From positions 248,001-312,000 of the forward strand of contig NZ_NESN01000004.1 of assembly GCF_003063455.1 (NCBI RefSeq): DNA of 64,000 nt, in the 5' to 3' direction. The translations under genes and the position numbers were made by a program. The notes beneath the pieces are model-generated. The model was not told where the DNA came from. It made no database searches and saw nothing but the letters and a program-made list of their open reading frames with translations. Shown piece after piece: positions 30,821 to 38,298 of the stretch; position 1 is the first letter of the stretch; each line of letters begins with the position of its first letter. Source of the stretch: Limnohabitans parvus II-B4 (GTDB lineage Bacteria > Pseudomonadota > Gammaproteobacteria > Burkholderiales > Burkholderiaceae_C).

Positions 30821-31762
30821 TCAAAGTTCGTAGTCGTTGACGTGTCCGGTCATGGCTTTGGTGATCAAGGGGGCGGTCAGGCGATCGCTGAGCAATTCGG
30901 CGAAATGGTAGACGAAGTGGCGCAGGTACGCCCCGCGCTTGAAGGCTACACGGGCCACGTTCATGCCCAGCAGTGCGCCCAGAGGGCGAACCGCCAGGTC
31001 TTTCACCGGGTCGTCCTTGACGGCCATTTCGGCCACAATGCCAATGCCCAAACCCAGGCGGACATAAGTTTTGATCACATCCGAGTCGATGGCTTCCAGC
31101 GCGATGCGCGGGTGCAGTTTTTTGGCGGCAAACGCCTGGTCAATGCGGCCCCGGCCCGTGAAAGACGGGTGGTAAGTGACGATCGGCTCATTGGCAATGT
31201 CTTCCAGTGACAAGTGCTCTTTTTGGGCCAGAGGATGGTCCAGCGGCAAGACCAGCACGTGTTGCCACTCATAGCAGGGCAGGGTGACCAGTTCTTCGTA
31301 GGCCGACAGTGATTCGGTGGCGATGCCAATTTCTGCCGTGTCATCGAGCAGCATCTTGGCCACTTGGTCGGGCGCGCCTTGGTGCAGGCTGATATTGACC
31401 TTGGGGTATTTTTCACGCAATTTGGCCACCGGCATGGGCAGCACGTAACGCGCTTGGGTGTGGGTGGTGGCAATCGACAAGGTGCCGCTGTCTTGTGCGC
31501 TGTATTGGTCGCCGATTTTGCGCAGATTGCCCACTTCACGCAGGATGATTTCGATGCTTTGCAGCACGTGTTGCCCTGGCTCGGTGATGCGCTTGAGCCG
31601 TTTGCCGTGGCGCGCAAAGATTTCGATGCCCAGTTCTTCTTCCAGCTCAATGATGGCTTTGGACACTCCGGGCTGCGAGGTGTGCAGGGCCTTGGCCGTT
31701 TCGGTCAGGTTCAGGTTGCGGCGGGCGGCCTCTTGGACAAAGCGAAATTGGTGCAGGTTCAT
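30821..31762 (-). CDS. cysB: CysB-type LysR regulator of sulphur assimilation
   Basis: LysR-family regulator of 313 residues. The N-terminal winged helix-turn-helix (about 1-60) reads NLTETAKALHTSQPGVSKAI, the CysB subgroup form. The substrate domain shows ATTHTQARYVLP, where CysB binds its inducer (N-acetylserine) or sulphate. It switches on sulphate, sulphite and cysteine synthesis genes. The sirohydrochlorin chelatase gene lies immediately upstream on the same strand, in keeping with sulphite reductase needing sirohaem. Confidence 0.93.
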   Translation of the reverse strand: MNLHQFRFVQEAARRNLNLTETAKALHTSQPGVSKAIIELEEELGIEIFARHGKRLKRITEPGQHVLQSIEIILREVGNLRKIGDQYSAQDSGTLSIATTHTQARYVLPMPVAKLREKYPKVNISLHQGAPDQVAKMLLDDTAEIGIATESLSAYEELVTLPCYEWQHVLVLPLDHPLAQKEHLSLEDIANEPIVTYHPSFTGRGRIDQAFAAKKLHPRIALEAIDSDVIKTYVRLGLGIGIVAEMAVKDDPVKDLAVRPLGALLGMNVARVAFKRGAYLRHFVYHFAELLSDRLTAPLITKAMTGHVNDYEL

Positions 31763-31806
31763 ATGTTAAATGCCATATTGACTTTCAACATTATGCTTTA
31801 ACTGGT

Positions 31807-32199
31807 CTATGGAGTGATGGCTTGGTTGGCTGCAATGTCGGCCATGAGCTGGGTCATGGCCGGGTGTTCGCCAATGGCGGGCAGCAATTCAAACTGCACT
31901 TGTGGGTAGGCTTGGGCGAGGTCGTTGACCAGCGCGGGCAGGTCTTCGCGTGCGTGACGACCCACCCCCAAAAACATGGGCACGATGCGCAAATGCGTCA
32001 CGCCCCGCATCATCATGGTCTCCACAGTGGTGGCCAGGTCGGGGGTGGTCAGCTCCAGAAAAGCACATGCCACGGCCAAGCCCGGCCAGCGCTGGGTCAT
32101 TTGCTGGGCGACGGCATCAATGGGCAATCGCCACAAGGGGTCGCGTGAGCCATGGGCAAAAAGAATCACGCCCGTCTGGGTGTTCAAGTTCGTTGTCAT
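31807..32199 (-). CDS. cbiX: Short CbiX-type sirohydrochlorin chelatase
   Basis: Protein of 130 residues with the metal-binding VILFAHGSRDPLW at the N-terminus and a second His region RIVPMFLGVGRHAREDL, the pattern of the small CbiX(S) chelatases that insert cobalt or iron into sirohydrochlorin. The frame is open for 165 codons upstream, but that part overlaps lptG; ATG at 32199 overlaps the lptG stop (ATGA) and gives the family length. With cysB next, an iron chelatase for sirohaem is likely (inference). Confidence 0.88.
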   Translation of the reverse strand: MTTNLNTQTGVILFAHGSRDPLWRLPIDAVAQQMTQRWPGLAVACAFLELTTPDLATTVETMMMRGVTHLRIVPMFLGVGRHAREDLPALVNDLAQAYPQVQFELLPAIGEHPAMTQLMADIAANQAITP

Positions 32200-33302
32200 T
32201 GTCGTAAGACCATCCACCAAAAACCCAGCAAGGAAATCGCGCTGTACAGCAAGGCCGGTGCTGCAGCGGTCAGCCAAGGTTGCCAGTTTTGCAAATTGCC
32301 AACAAAGCTGAAGAGGTTGTTGAGCAATGCAAAGCTGATGCCTGCGAGAACCCCACCAAAGACATGGCCTGCAATTTGGCCCGAGCGAAAGTGCAGGTAG
32401 GCGAAGGGCAAGGCCATGACCAGCATGACCAGGCAACTCAAGGGGTAGAAAACCTTGCGCCAGAACTCGATTTCGTAGCGCTGTGCGTTTTGCTGGTTGC
32501 TTGCCAAATGGCGCATGTATTTGAACAGTTCCCAGGTTTGCATGCGGTCTGGACTGAGAACGGCCGCGGCCACCATGTCGGCGCTGATTTCCGTGCTCCA
32601 GGCCATGTTGGCGTGCTTGGCTGCGGTGTATTGCAGTGCGTTTTGGCTTGTCTCCACCCGAATGGACTTTTGTTCCACTTGCTGCAGCTGCCATGTACCG
32701 GTGCCCACTTCGCCCAGAGGGGCGGTGGTGATGGCCAGCAACTGTCCGGCCTCATTGAACTCATGAATCCGGATATTTTCCATGCGGCTGATGCCGTCAA
32801 AACTCCGAACGTTCACCGCGAAATGCCGCTGGCCTTGCCGTTCTTTGAGCCAGGCCCCTGTTTGACCCACCGTCAAATTGCCTTGAAATCGGCTTTTGAG
32901 TAAGACGCCTTGGCGCTCGGCCCAGGGCGCTGCGTAGTCGCCAATCAAAAAAGTCAGCGCCACAAACACCAGCCCTAATTGCATCAAGGAGCCCAAGGCT
33001 TTGAGCGGCCCCAGACCGCCGGTGCGCAAAATCGTGAATTCCGAGCTTTGGGCCAGCCTGGCCATCACGAAAATACAGCCAATCAGCACAGAGATGGGAA
33101 ACAGCTCATAAACGTGGGCTGGAATTTTGAGCGCCACATAAAACAAAGCATGTTGCAGTTTGTAGCCTTGACTGGCCAGTCGTGACAGGTTCTGCAGTTC
33201 GTCCACGAGGTCGAAGAACAGGAACAAGGCGAGAAAGCCAATGCCCACAAAAGTCACGGCCCGAATGATTTCGCCATGCAGCAAGCTGCGTACGGTTTTC
33301 AT
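32196..33302 (-). CDS. lptG: LPS export permease LptG
   Basis: Inner-membrane protein of 368 residues of the LptF/LptG (YjgP/YjgQ) family, with three N-terminal helices, a large periplasmic beta-jellyroll part and three C-terminal helices. With LptF and the ATPase LptB it pulls lipopolysaccharide out of the inner membrane towards the Lpt bridge. ATG at 33302 (MKTVRSLLHGEI) overlaps the lptF stop (ATGA); the long upstream open frame is a shadow within lptF. lptB is not in the window. Confidence 0.95.
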   Translation of the reverse strand: MKTVRSLLHGEIIRAVTFVGIGFLALFLFFDLVDELQNLSRLASQGYKLQHALFYVALKIPAHVYELFPISVLIGCIFVMARLAQSSEFTILRTGGLGPLKALGSLMQLGLVFVALTFLIGDYAAPWAERQGVLLKSRFQGNLTVGQTGAWLKERQGQRHFAVNVRSFDGISRMENIRIHEFNEAGQLLAITTAPLGEVGTGTWQLQQVEQKSIRVETSQNALQYTAAKHANMAWSTEISADMVAAAVLSPDRMQTWELFKYMRHLASNQQNAQRYEIEFWRKVFYPLSCLVMLVMALPFAYLHFRSGQIAGHVFGGVLAGISFALLNNLFSFVGNLQNWQPWLTAAAPALLYSAISLLGFWWMVLRQ

Positions 33303-34408
33303 GCTGCGCCCTTGCTCTGTGTGGCGTTCAGGGGCCTGAGAAATCGCCATGACCAGTTGAAGTGTCGCGCCGAGAGCCAAAGCATGGCGACCACAAAGAC
33401 GCCGCCATGCAGGCCCAGCATGAAGGGCGCAATGTTGACGCGCCCGGTGCTGATCCAGCTTTGGCCAACGTTGACCATGTTGTAGTACGCCACAAAGACA
33501 AACAGGGCCAAGGCCAAGTGGTAGCTGCGCCCGCCCCGGGGATTGACGGCCGATACGGCCAAGGCGAGCAGCATCAGGTTGATGCCGGCCAAACCCAAGC
33601 CCAGGCGCCAAGACAGTTCAGCCCAATTTTCGCGGCTGGGATTTTTCAGAAGTTCCCAACTTGGGGTGTGGCGGCTGGTGAACGCAGAAGAGGGGATTCC
33701 CACATCGGAGTCCACCAGCAGTTCATAGTGTTCAAACTGGGTCAATCGGGTCTCACCGGTCTCACGGTTGGTCAGCCACTGCTGCCCCTTGTCCAGAATC
33801 AAGAACCGGTCATTGCCAGTGAGTTCAATGCGTCCTTGTTGGGCGGTGGTCACACTTTCCATGCCTCCCTCCATGCTGGAGATGAAGACATGGTTGCCGA
33901 AACGGTTGTCCGGACTGTCTTTGTCGATGAAGAAGACGCGTTGTCCGCCGGCCGACTCCTGAAATTGGCCGGGTGCAACGCGTTCGATGTCGTTGCGTTT
34001 TTCAAAGCGCTGTTTCAGATCCTGAATTTGCTGGTTGCTCCAGGGCCAGGCAAAAAGCGCCAGCAGGGTGACGATCAGCAGGACGGGCCAGGCAAATCGG
34101 AAAAGTGGGCGCACAAAATGCCCCAAACCCTGTCCACTCGAAAACCAGATCACCATTTCACTGTCGCTGTACATCCGCGAAAGTGTGGCCACCACGGTGA
34201 TGAACAGGCTCAAGGTGATGATGGTGGTCAGCTGGCTCAGCACGCTGAACCCCATGACCAACAAGACCTCTGAGGGGTTGACGCTGCCGCGGCTGGCTTG
34301 GCCCAGTGTCCGGATCAGGATGATGGTGATCACAATGGTGACCAAAACCACCAGCGTGGCCCCGAAATTGCGGGCAAGGTCTTTGCGTAAAGTGGAATGG
34401 AATAACAT
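33299..34408 (-). CDS. lptF: LPS export permease LptF
   Basis: Protein of 369 residues, partner of LptG in LPS export, with the same topology: helices near 17-100, a periplasmic domain, and helices at about 275-345. The N-terminus MLFHSTLRKDLARNFGATLVV matches the family. It is divergent from pepA with only 23 bp between the start codons, so the two promoters must overlap. The lptF-lptG/pepA-holC arrangement is conserved in beta- and gammaproteobacteria. Confidence 0.95.
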   Translation of the reverse strand: MLFHSTLRKDLARNFGATLVVLVTIVITIILIRTLGQASRGSVNPSEVLLVMGFSVLSQLTTIITLSLFITVVATLSRMYSDSEMVIWFSSGQGLGHFVRPLFRFAWPVLLIVTLLALFAWPWSNQQIQDLKQRFEKRNDIERVAPGQFQESAGGQRVFFIDKDSPDNRFGNHVFISSMEGGMESVTTAQQGRIELTGNDRFLILDKGQQWLTNRETGETRLTQFEHYELLVDSDVGIPSSAFTSRHTPSWELLKNPSRENWAELSWRLGLGLAGINLMLLALAVSAVNPRGGRSYHLALALFVFVAYYNMVNVGQSWISTGRVNIAPFMLGLHGGVFVVAMLWLSARHFNWSWRFLRPLNATQSKGAA

Positions 34409-34431
34409 CGGTACGAAGGAAAAGCTGAATT

Positions 34432-35928
34432 ATGAACTTCGAAATCCAAAAACGCGCTCTCTCCAGTGTTATTCGTGACGATCTGGATGCCTTGGTTGTT
34501 TTATGGCCTGCGCAAGACAAAGCGGTTGTCGCGGGCCAGGATCCGGTGGCCTCCTTGGTGAGGGCGGCCGTCCAGCACGGTGATTTTGAGCACAAACCGG
34601 GTGCAGTGTTGTCTTTGTACGCACATCCGGGCATCAAAGCCCGTCATCTGGTGGTCGTTTGTGTGGGCGATGGCACGCCAACCCATGTTCGAAGCGCGGT
34701 GCTCGCTGCCTGGAATGCACTCAAGTCGGCCAAGATCAAGCGCATGGGGCTTCATGCTGTGATGGACCTGTCCACTCAGCTGTTGCAAATGGCCGTTTCG
34801 ACTTTGGCCGATGCCAGTTACAGCTACACCAGTACCCTGAGCAAACCCAAGCCTCGAACCCTCAAGCAAGTCGTGTTCAGCGGGAATGCGGCCAACGCCG
34901 AGTTGCGTGGGGCCATTGCCCAGGCGCAAGCGCTGGTAGCAGGCGTCGAAGTGGCCAAAGAATGGGCCAACCGCCCAGCCAACCATTGCACACCGGCCAT
35001 GCTGGCCGATGCCGCCAAGTCCATTGCCAAAGGTGCGGCTTTCAAATGCGAGGTGCTGGGCCCCAAAGAGGTTACCAAATTGGGCATGGGCGCCTTTTTG
35101 GCGGTTGCCCGCGGTGCTGCAGAGCCTTTGCGGTTCATTGTGATGCGTTACAACGGCGCAGCCGCAGCCCAAGCCCCCGTGGTGCTGGTGGGCAAGGGGA
35201 TCACATTCGATACCGGCGGTATTTCCATCAAGCCGGCTGCCGAAATGGACGAGATGAAATACGACATGTGCGGCGCGGCCAGTGTCTTGGGGGTTTTCAA
35301 GGCCTTGGGTGAGCTCAAGCCCGCCATCAACGTGGTGGGCTTGATTCCTGCCACCGAGAACATGCCCGATGGCTTGGCGGTCAAGCCGGGTGATGTGGTC
35401 ACCAGCATGAGTGGCCAGACCATTGAAATTTTGAACACCGATGCAGAAGGGCGTTTGGTGCTCTGCGATGCGCTGACGTATGCCGAGCGGTTCAAGCCCC
35501 AAGCTGTGATCGACATTGCCACCTTGACCGGCGCCTGCGTGATTGCACTCGGCGCTGTTCGCTCGGGCCTTTTTTCGAGCAACGATGCCTTGGCACAGTC
35601 ACTCCTGAGTGCGGGTGATGCGTCGGGTGATGGCTGCTGGCGCATGCCGTTGGACGATGACTATGCGGAAGGCCTCAAGTCGCGTTTCGCAGACGTGGCC
35701 AACGTGGCCGGTCGTCAGGCGGGCTCGGTCACCGCAGCCAAGTTTTTGCAACGCTTTGCGTCGCGTTATCCGTGGGCCCACTTGGACATTGCCGGAACGG
35801 CTTGGCGAAGCGGAGCGGCTAAAGGTGCCACAGGCCGGCCTGTCGGTTTGCTGATGCATTACCTCTTGGCACAAGTGAGTCAAGTGCAAAAAGGGCCAGC
35901 CAAAACCGCTGCTGCACGCCGCCGTTGA
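34432..35928 (+). CDS. pepA: Leucyl aminopeptidase PepA
   Basis: M17 family metallo-aminopeptidase of 498 residues, which trims N-terminal residues from peptides; in E. coli PepA also binds DNA. The M17 signature NTDAEGRL is at 335-342, and KGITFDTGGISIKPAAEMDEMK carries metal-binding residues. GAAGGA about 12-18 nt upstream is the ribosome site. holC follows 10 nt after the stop, as in many proteobacteria. Confidence 0.97.
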   Translation: MNFEIQKRALSSVIRDDLDALVVLWPAQDKAVVAGQDPVASLVRAAVQHGDFEHKPGAVLSLYAHPGIKARHLVVVCVGDGTPTHVRSAVLAAWNALKSAKIKRMGLHAVMDLSTQLLQMAVSTLADASYSYTSTLSKPKPRTLKQVVFSGNAANAELRGAIAQAQALVAGVEVAKEWANRPANHCTPAMLADAAKSIAKGAAFKCEVLGPKEVTKLGMGAFLAVARGAAEPLRFIVMRYNGAAAAQAPVVLVGKGITFDTGGISIKPAAEMDEMKYDMCGAASVLGVFKALGELKPAINVVGLIPATENMPDGLAVKPGDVVTSMSGQTIEILNTDAEGRLVLCDALTYAERFKPQAVIDIATLTGACVIALGAVRSGLFSSNDALAQSLLSAGDASGDGCWRMPLDDDYAEGLKSRFADVANVAGRQAGSVTAAKFLQRFASRYPWAHLDIAGTAWRSGAAKGATGRPVGLLMHYLLAQVSQVQKGPAKTAAARRR

Positions 35929-35938
35929 CTGGGTGCAG

Positions 35939-36373
35939 ATGACCCGGATTGAATTTCATTTCAATGCGCCCGAGCGCTTGCAATATGCCTGTCGACTTTT
36001 GCGCAAGGCGCATGGACGTGGCTTGAGCTTGGGGGTTGTGGGCTCCGAGGCCGCATTGCGCCAATTGGACGCAGCGCTTTGGACTTTTTCTGAGACAGAT
36101 TTTTTGCCACACAGCACAGCGGCAGATGCCCAAGATGTGCAGGATGCCTCGCCCATTCGCTTTCATGTTGATCCGCTTCAGTTGAGCGGGATGGATGTGC
36201 TGGTGAACCTGGGCGATGACGTGCCTCAAGGTTTTGAAAAGTTTGAGCGCTTGATCGAGATCGTGGCCACCGACGACCATGGCCGAATGACTGCGCGCCA
36301 ACGCTGGCGGCATTACACCGCCCAAGGCTACGATTTATTGCAACACGATTTGTCCAAGGTTTCTGCGCCATGA
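35939..36373 (+). CDS. holC: DNA polymerase III chi subunit
   Basis: Protein of 144 residues, the usual size of HolC, the clamp-loader-associated subunit that links the replicase to single-strand binding protein. Visible family features are the N-terminal IEFHFNAPERLQYACRLLRKA and the C-terminal RQRWRHYTAQGYDLLQHDL. ATG at 35939 is preferred over a GTG two codons earlier. Its last codons overlap the next small gene by 4 nt. Confidence 0.9.
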   Translation: MTRIEFHFNAPERLQYACRLLRKAHGRGLSLGVVGSEAALRQLDAALWTFSETDFLPHSTAADAQDVQDASPIRFHVDPLQLSGMDVLVNLGDDVPQGFEKFERLIEIVATDDHGRMTARQRWRHYTAQGYDLLQHDLSKVSAP

Positions 36374-36633
36374 CATCGCCTGAATCAGAGCGCTTTTCTG
36401 AACACGCACCTTTGGTTGTTCCAGTTTTAAGCACGGTTGTTCCGCAACATCAAATACCCTTCGATTTGATGGCGGCGTTGGATGCGCGTGAATCTGAACG
36501 GGTTTCTTTTATGGCTTTAGCCGACGACTTGGTCCAAGCTTTGCGCCCTGAATTGGAGCGCATGACCACCGAATTGGTGCGGCGCAGCTTGCAGCAGGCT
36601 TGGGCCAAGCGTTTTCGCCCAGAGTGGGACTGA
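36370..36633 (+). CDS. Small protein after holC, function unknown
   Basis: Protein of 87 residues, not recognised with confidence. The N-terminal half contains PLVVPVLSTVV, somewhat like short Burkholderiales proteins (DUF2486-like) found after holC; the C-terminal half is a likely amphipathic helix (ALRPELERMTTELVRRSL). The ATGA overlap with holC and normal codon use argue that it is a real, translationally coupled gene. A role with the replicase is only a guess from position. Confidence 0.7.
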   Translation: MTSPESERFSEHAPLVVPVLSTVVPQHQIPFDLMAALDARESERVSFMALADDLVQALRPELERMTTELVRRSLQQAWAKRFRPEWD

Positions 36634-36636
36634 GTA

Positions 36637-36660
36637 GCCAAATAACCTTGGTTGTTTGGC
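36637..36660 (+). terminator. Possible terminator after the pepA-holC run
   Basis: GCCAAATAACC and GGTTGTTTGGC form an 11-bp stem (one G-T pair) with a 2-nt gap, 4 nt after the stop. It is followed by GAGAATTTT and only a weak T-run. Confidence 0.4.
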
Positions 36661-36751
36661 GAGAATTTTGGTTTTCCCTAGGCCACAAGCGGTCAGATTT
36701 GCAGTATCTTTACGGCTTGCTTAATTGAAGCAATTTATTTTCGGAGTTTCT

Positions 36752-37918
36752 ATGAAATTTTCTGGTGTGCGTTCTTTGACAGTGGTTTCTGTGGCCGTTG
36801 CTGCAGTTGTTTTGGCTGCTTGTGGCAAAAAAGATGCTGCATCCGACGCCACAGTGATCAAAATTGGTCACGTGGGTCCTGTCAGCGGTGCCATTGCTCA
36901 CTTGGGCAAAGACAACGAAAACGGTGCCCGCATGGCCATTGAAGAACTCAATGCTGCTGGCCTGAAAATCGGTGACAAGGCTGTCAAATTTGAATTGCTG
37001 GCTGAAGACGATGCTGCCGATCCCAAGCAAGGCACGGCGGCTGCTCAGAAGCTGGTCGACGCCAAAGTCAACGGCGTGATTGGTCACCTGAACTCCGGTA
37101 CCACCATTCCTGCTTCGCAGCTGTACAACGCTGCAGGCATTCCTCAGATCTCTCCATCCGCTACAAACCCCAAGTACACCCGTCAGGGTTACACCGGCGC
37201 GTTCCGCGTGATGGCTGACGATGTGCATTTGGGCGGCACCTTGGGCAAATACGCTGTGGAAACCCTCAAGGGCAAAAACATCGCTGTGATCGATGACCGT
37301 ACAGCTTACGGCCAAGGCGTGGCTGAAGAGTTCAAGAAGGGCGCCACCGCTGCTGGCGGCACCATCGTCGGTCACGAATTCACCACCGACAAAGCTTCTG
37401 ACTTCAACTCCATCCTGACCACTCTGAAGGCCAAGAAGCCTGACGTCGTGTTCTTCGGCGGCATGGACGCTGTGGCTGGCCCCATGCTGCGCCAGATGAA
37501 ATCTCTGGGCATCAACGCCAAGTTCTTGGGCGGTGACGGCATCTGCACTTCCGAGCTGGCCAAGTTGGCTGGCGACGCCATGAAAGACGAGTCGGTCTTC
37601 TGTGCTGAAGCTGGTGGTGTTGAAGGCGAACAAAAAGCCGGTATGGACAAGTTCCGTACCGATTTCAAAGCCAAATTCAATGCCGACGTGCAGGTGTACG
37701 CCCCTTACGTTTATGACGCTGTCAAAGTCATGGCCACAGCCATGGTGACTGCAGGCTCGGCTGATCCAGCCAAGTACCTGCCAGCTTTGAAAGCCATCAA
37801 CTACAAAGGCGTGACTGGCAACATCGCGTTTGACGAAAAAGGCGACATCAAGAACGGCGCTTTGACTCTGTACACCTACAAAGGTGGTGAGCGCGCTCAA
37901 CTCGCAGTCGTCCGCTGA
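36752..37918 (+). CDS. livJ: Branched-chain amino acid ABC transporter binding lipoprotein
   Basis: Type 1 periplasmic binding protein of 388 residues, LivJ/LivK family. The signal peptide ends in VVLAAC, so it looks like a lipoprotein anchored at Cys24. The mature part has IKIGHVGPVSGAIAHLGKDNENGA and SPSATNPKYTRQGY, typical of leucine/isoleucine/valine binders. ATG at 36752 is chosen because TCGGAG lies 6 nt upstream. No permease or ATPase gene follows: a strong terminator does, so it must serve a transporter encoded elsewhere. Confidence 0.92.
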   Translation: MKFSGVRSLTVVSVAVAAVVLAACGKKDAASDATVIKIGHVGPVSGAIAHLGKDNENGARMAIEELNAAGLKIGDKAVKFELLAEDDAADPKQGTAAAQKLVDAKVNGVIGHLNSGTTIPASQLYNAAGIPQISPSATNPKYTRQGYTGAFRVMADDVHLGGTLGKYAVETLKGKNIAVIDDRTAYGQGVAEEFKKGATAAGGTIVGHEFTTDKASDFNSILTTLKAKKPDVVFFGGMDAVAGPMLRQMKSLGINAKFLGGDGICTSELAKLAGDAMKDESVFCAEAGGVEGEQKAGMDKFRTDFKAKFNADVQVYAPYVYDAVKVMATAMVTAGSADPAKYLPALKAINYKGVTGNIAFDEKGDIKNGALTLYTYKGGERAQLAVVR

Positions 37919-37922
37919 TCTT

Positions 37923-37949
37923 AAAGCCCCCGGTTTCGGGGGCTTTTTT
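37923..37949 (+). terminator. Intrinsic terminator after livJ
   Basis: AAAGCCCCCG and CGGGGGCTTT with a GTTT loop and six T, 4 nt after the stop. Confidence 0.92.
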
Positions 37950-37986
37950 CTTGCCCTGGCACGACCAGGGTTTGAAAGCACAGACG

Positions 37987-38018
37987 AAAAAAAGCCTGCA
38001 CATGTGCAGGCTTTTTTG
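37987..38018 (-). terminator. Intrinsic terminator of tRNA-Ser
   Basis: AAAAAAAGCCTGCA pairs with TGCAGGCTTTTTT. On the minus strand it starts 4 nt after the tRNA 3' end and ends in seven T. Being symmetric, it may also stop reading from livJ. Confidence 0.88.
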
Positions 38019-38021
38019 TTT

Positions 38022-38112
38022 TGGCGGAGCAGGCGGGATTCGAACCCGCGGTGGGCTATTAACCCACACACGCTTTCCAGGCGTGCGACTTAAACCACTC
38101 ATCCACCGCTCC
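38022..38112 (-). tRNA. tRNA-Ser (anticodon GGA)
   Basis: A 91-nt class II tRNA with a long variable arm. Acceptor GGAGCGG/CTGCTCC, anticodon stem CACGC/GCGTG with loop CTGGAAA (anticodon GGA), T-arm GCGGG/CCCGC with TTCGAAT, encoded CCA. It reads UCC and UCU. Confidence 0.97.
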
Positions 38113-38122
38113 GAAGCGTCGT

Positions 38123-38128
38123 ATTGTA
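38123..38128 (-). promoter_or_regulatory. -10 element for tRNA-Ser
   Basis: TACAAT on the minus strand, 10 nt before the tRNA 5' end. No convincing -35 is seen at the right distance. Confidence 0.4.
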
Positions 38129-38298
38129 GCAGCGTAAAAGGCCCATTTAGGCTCTTGAACCTTTTGTCTGCCCTGATTCGCACATTGGTTTTTTTGTGAA
38201 TTCTGGATGACAGTGGTTTTACGGGGGGGTTTTGTCCTTAAACTTCGCCTCTGTTTGAATTCCTTTGTCCCTTCTTTGGCGCACAGCCCGACAAGCCC

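Noticed and set aside
32200..32694. 165-codon N-terminal extension of the CbiX frame
   Set aside because: It overlaps lptG in another frame; the family N-terminus begins at the ATG overlapping the lptG stop.
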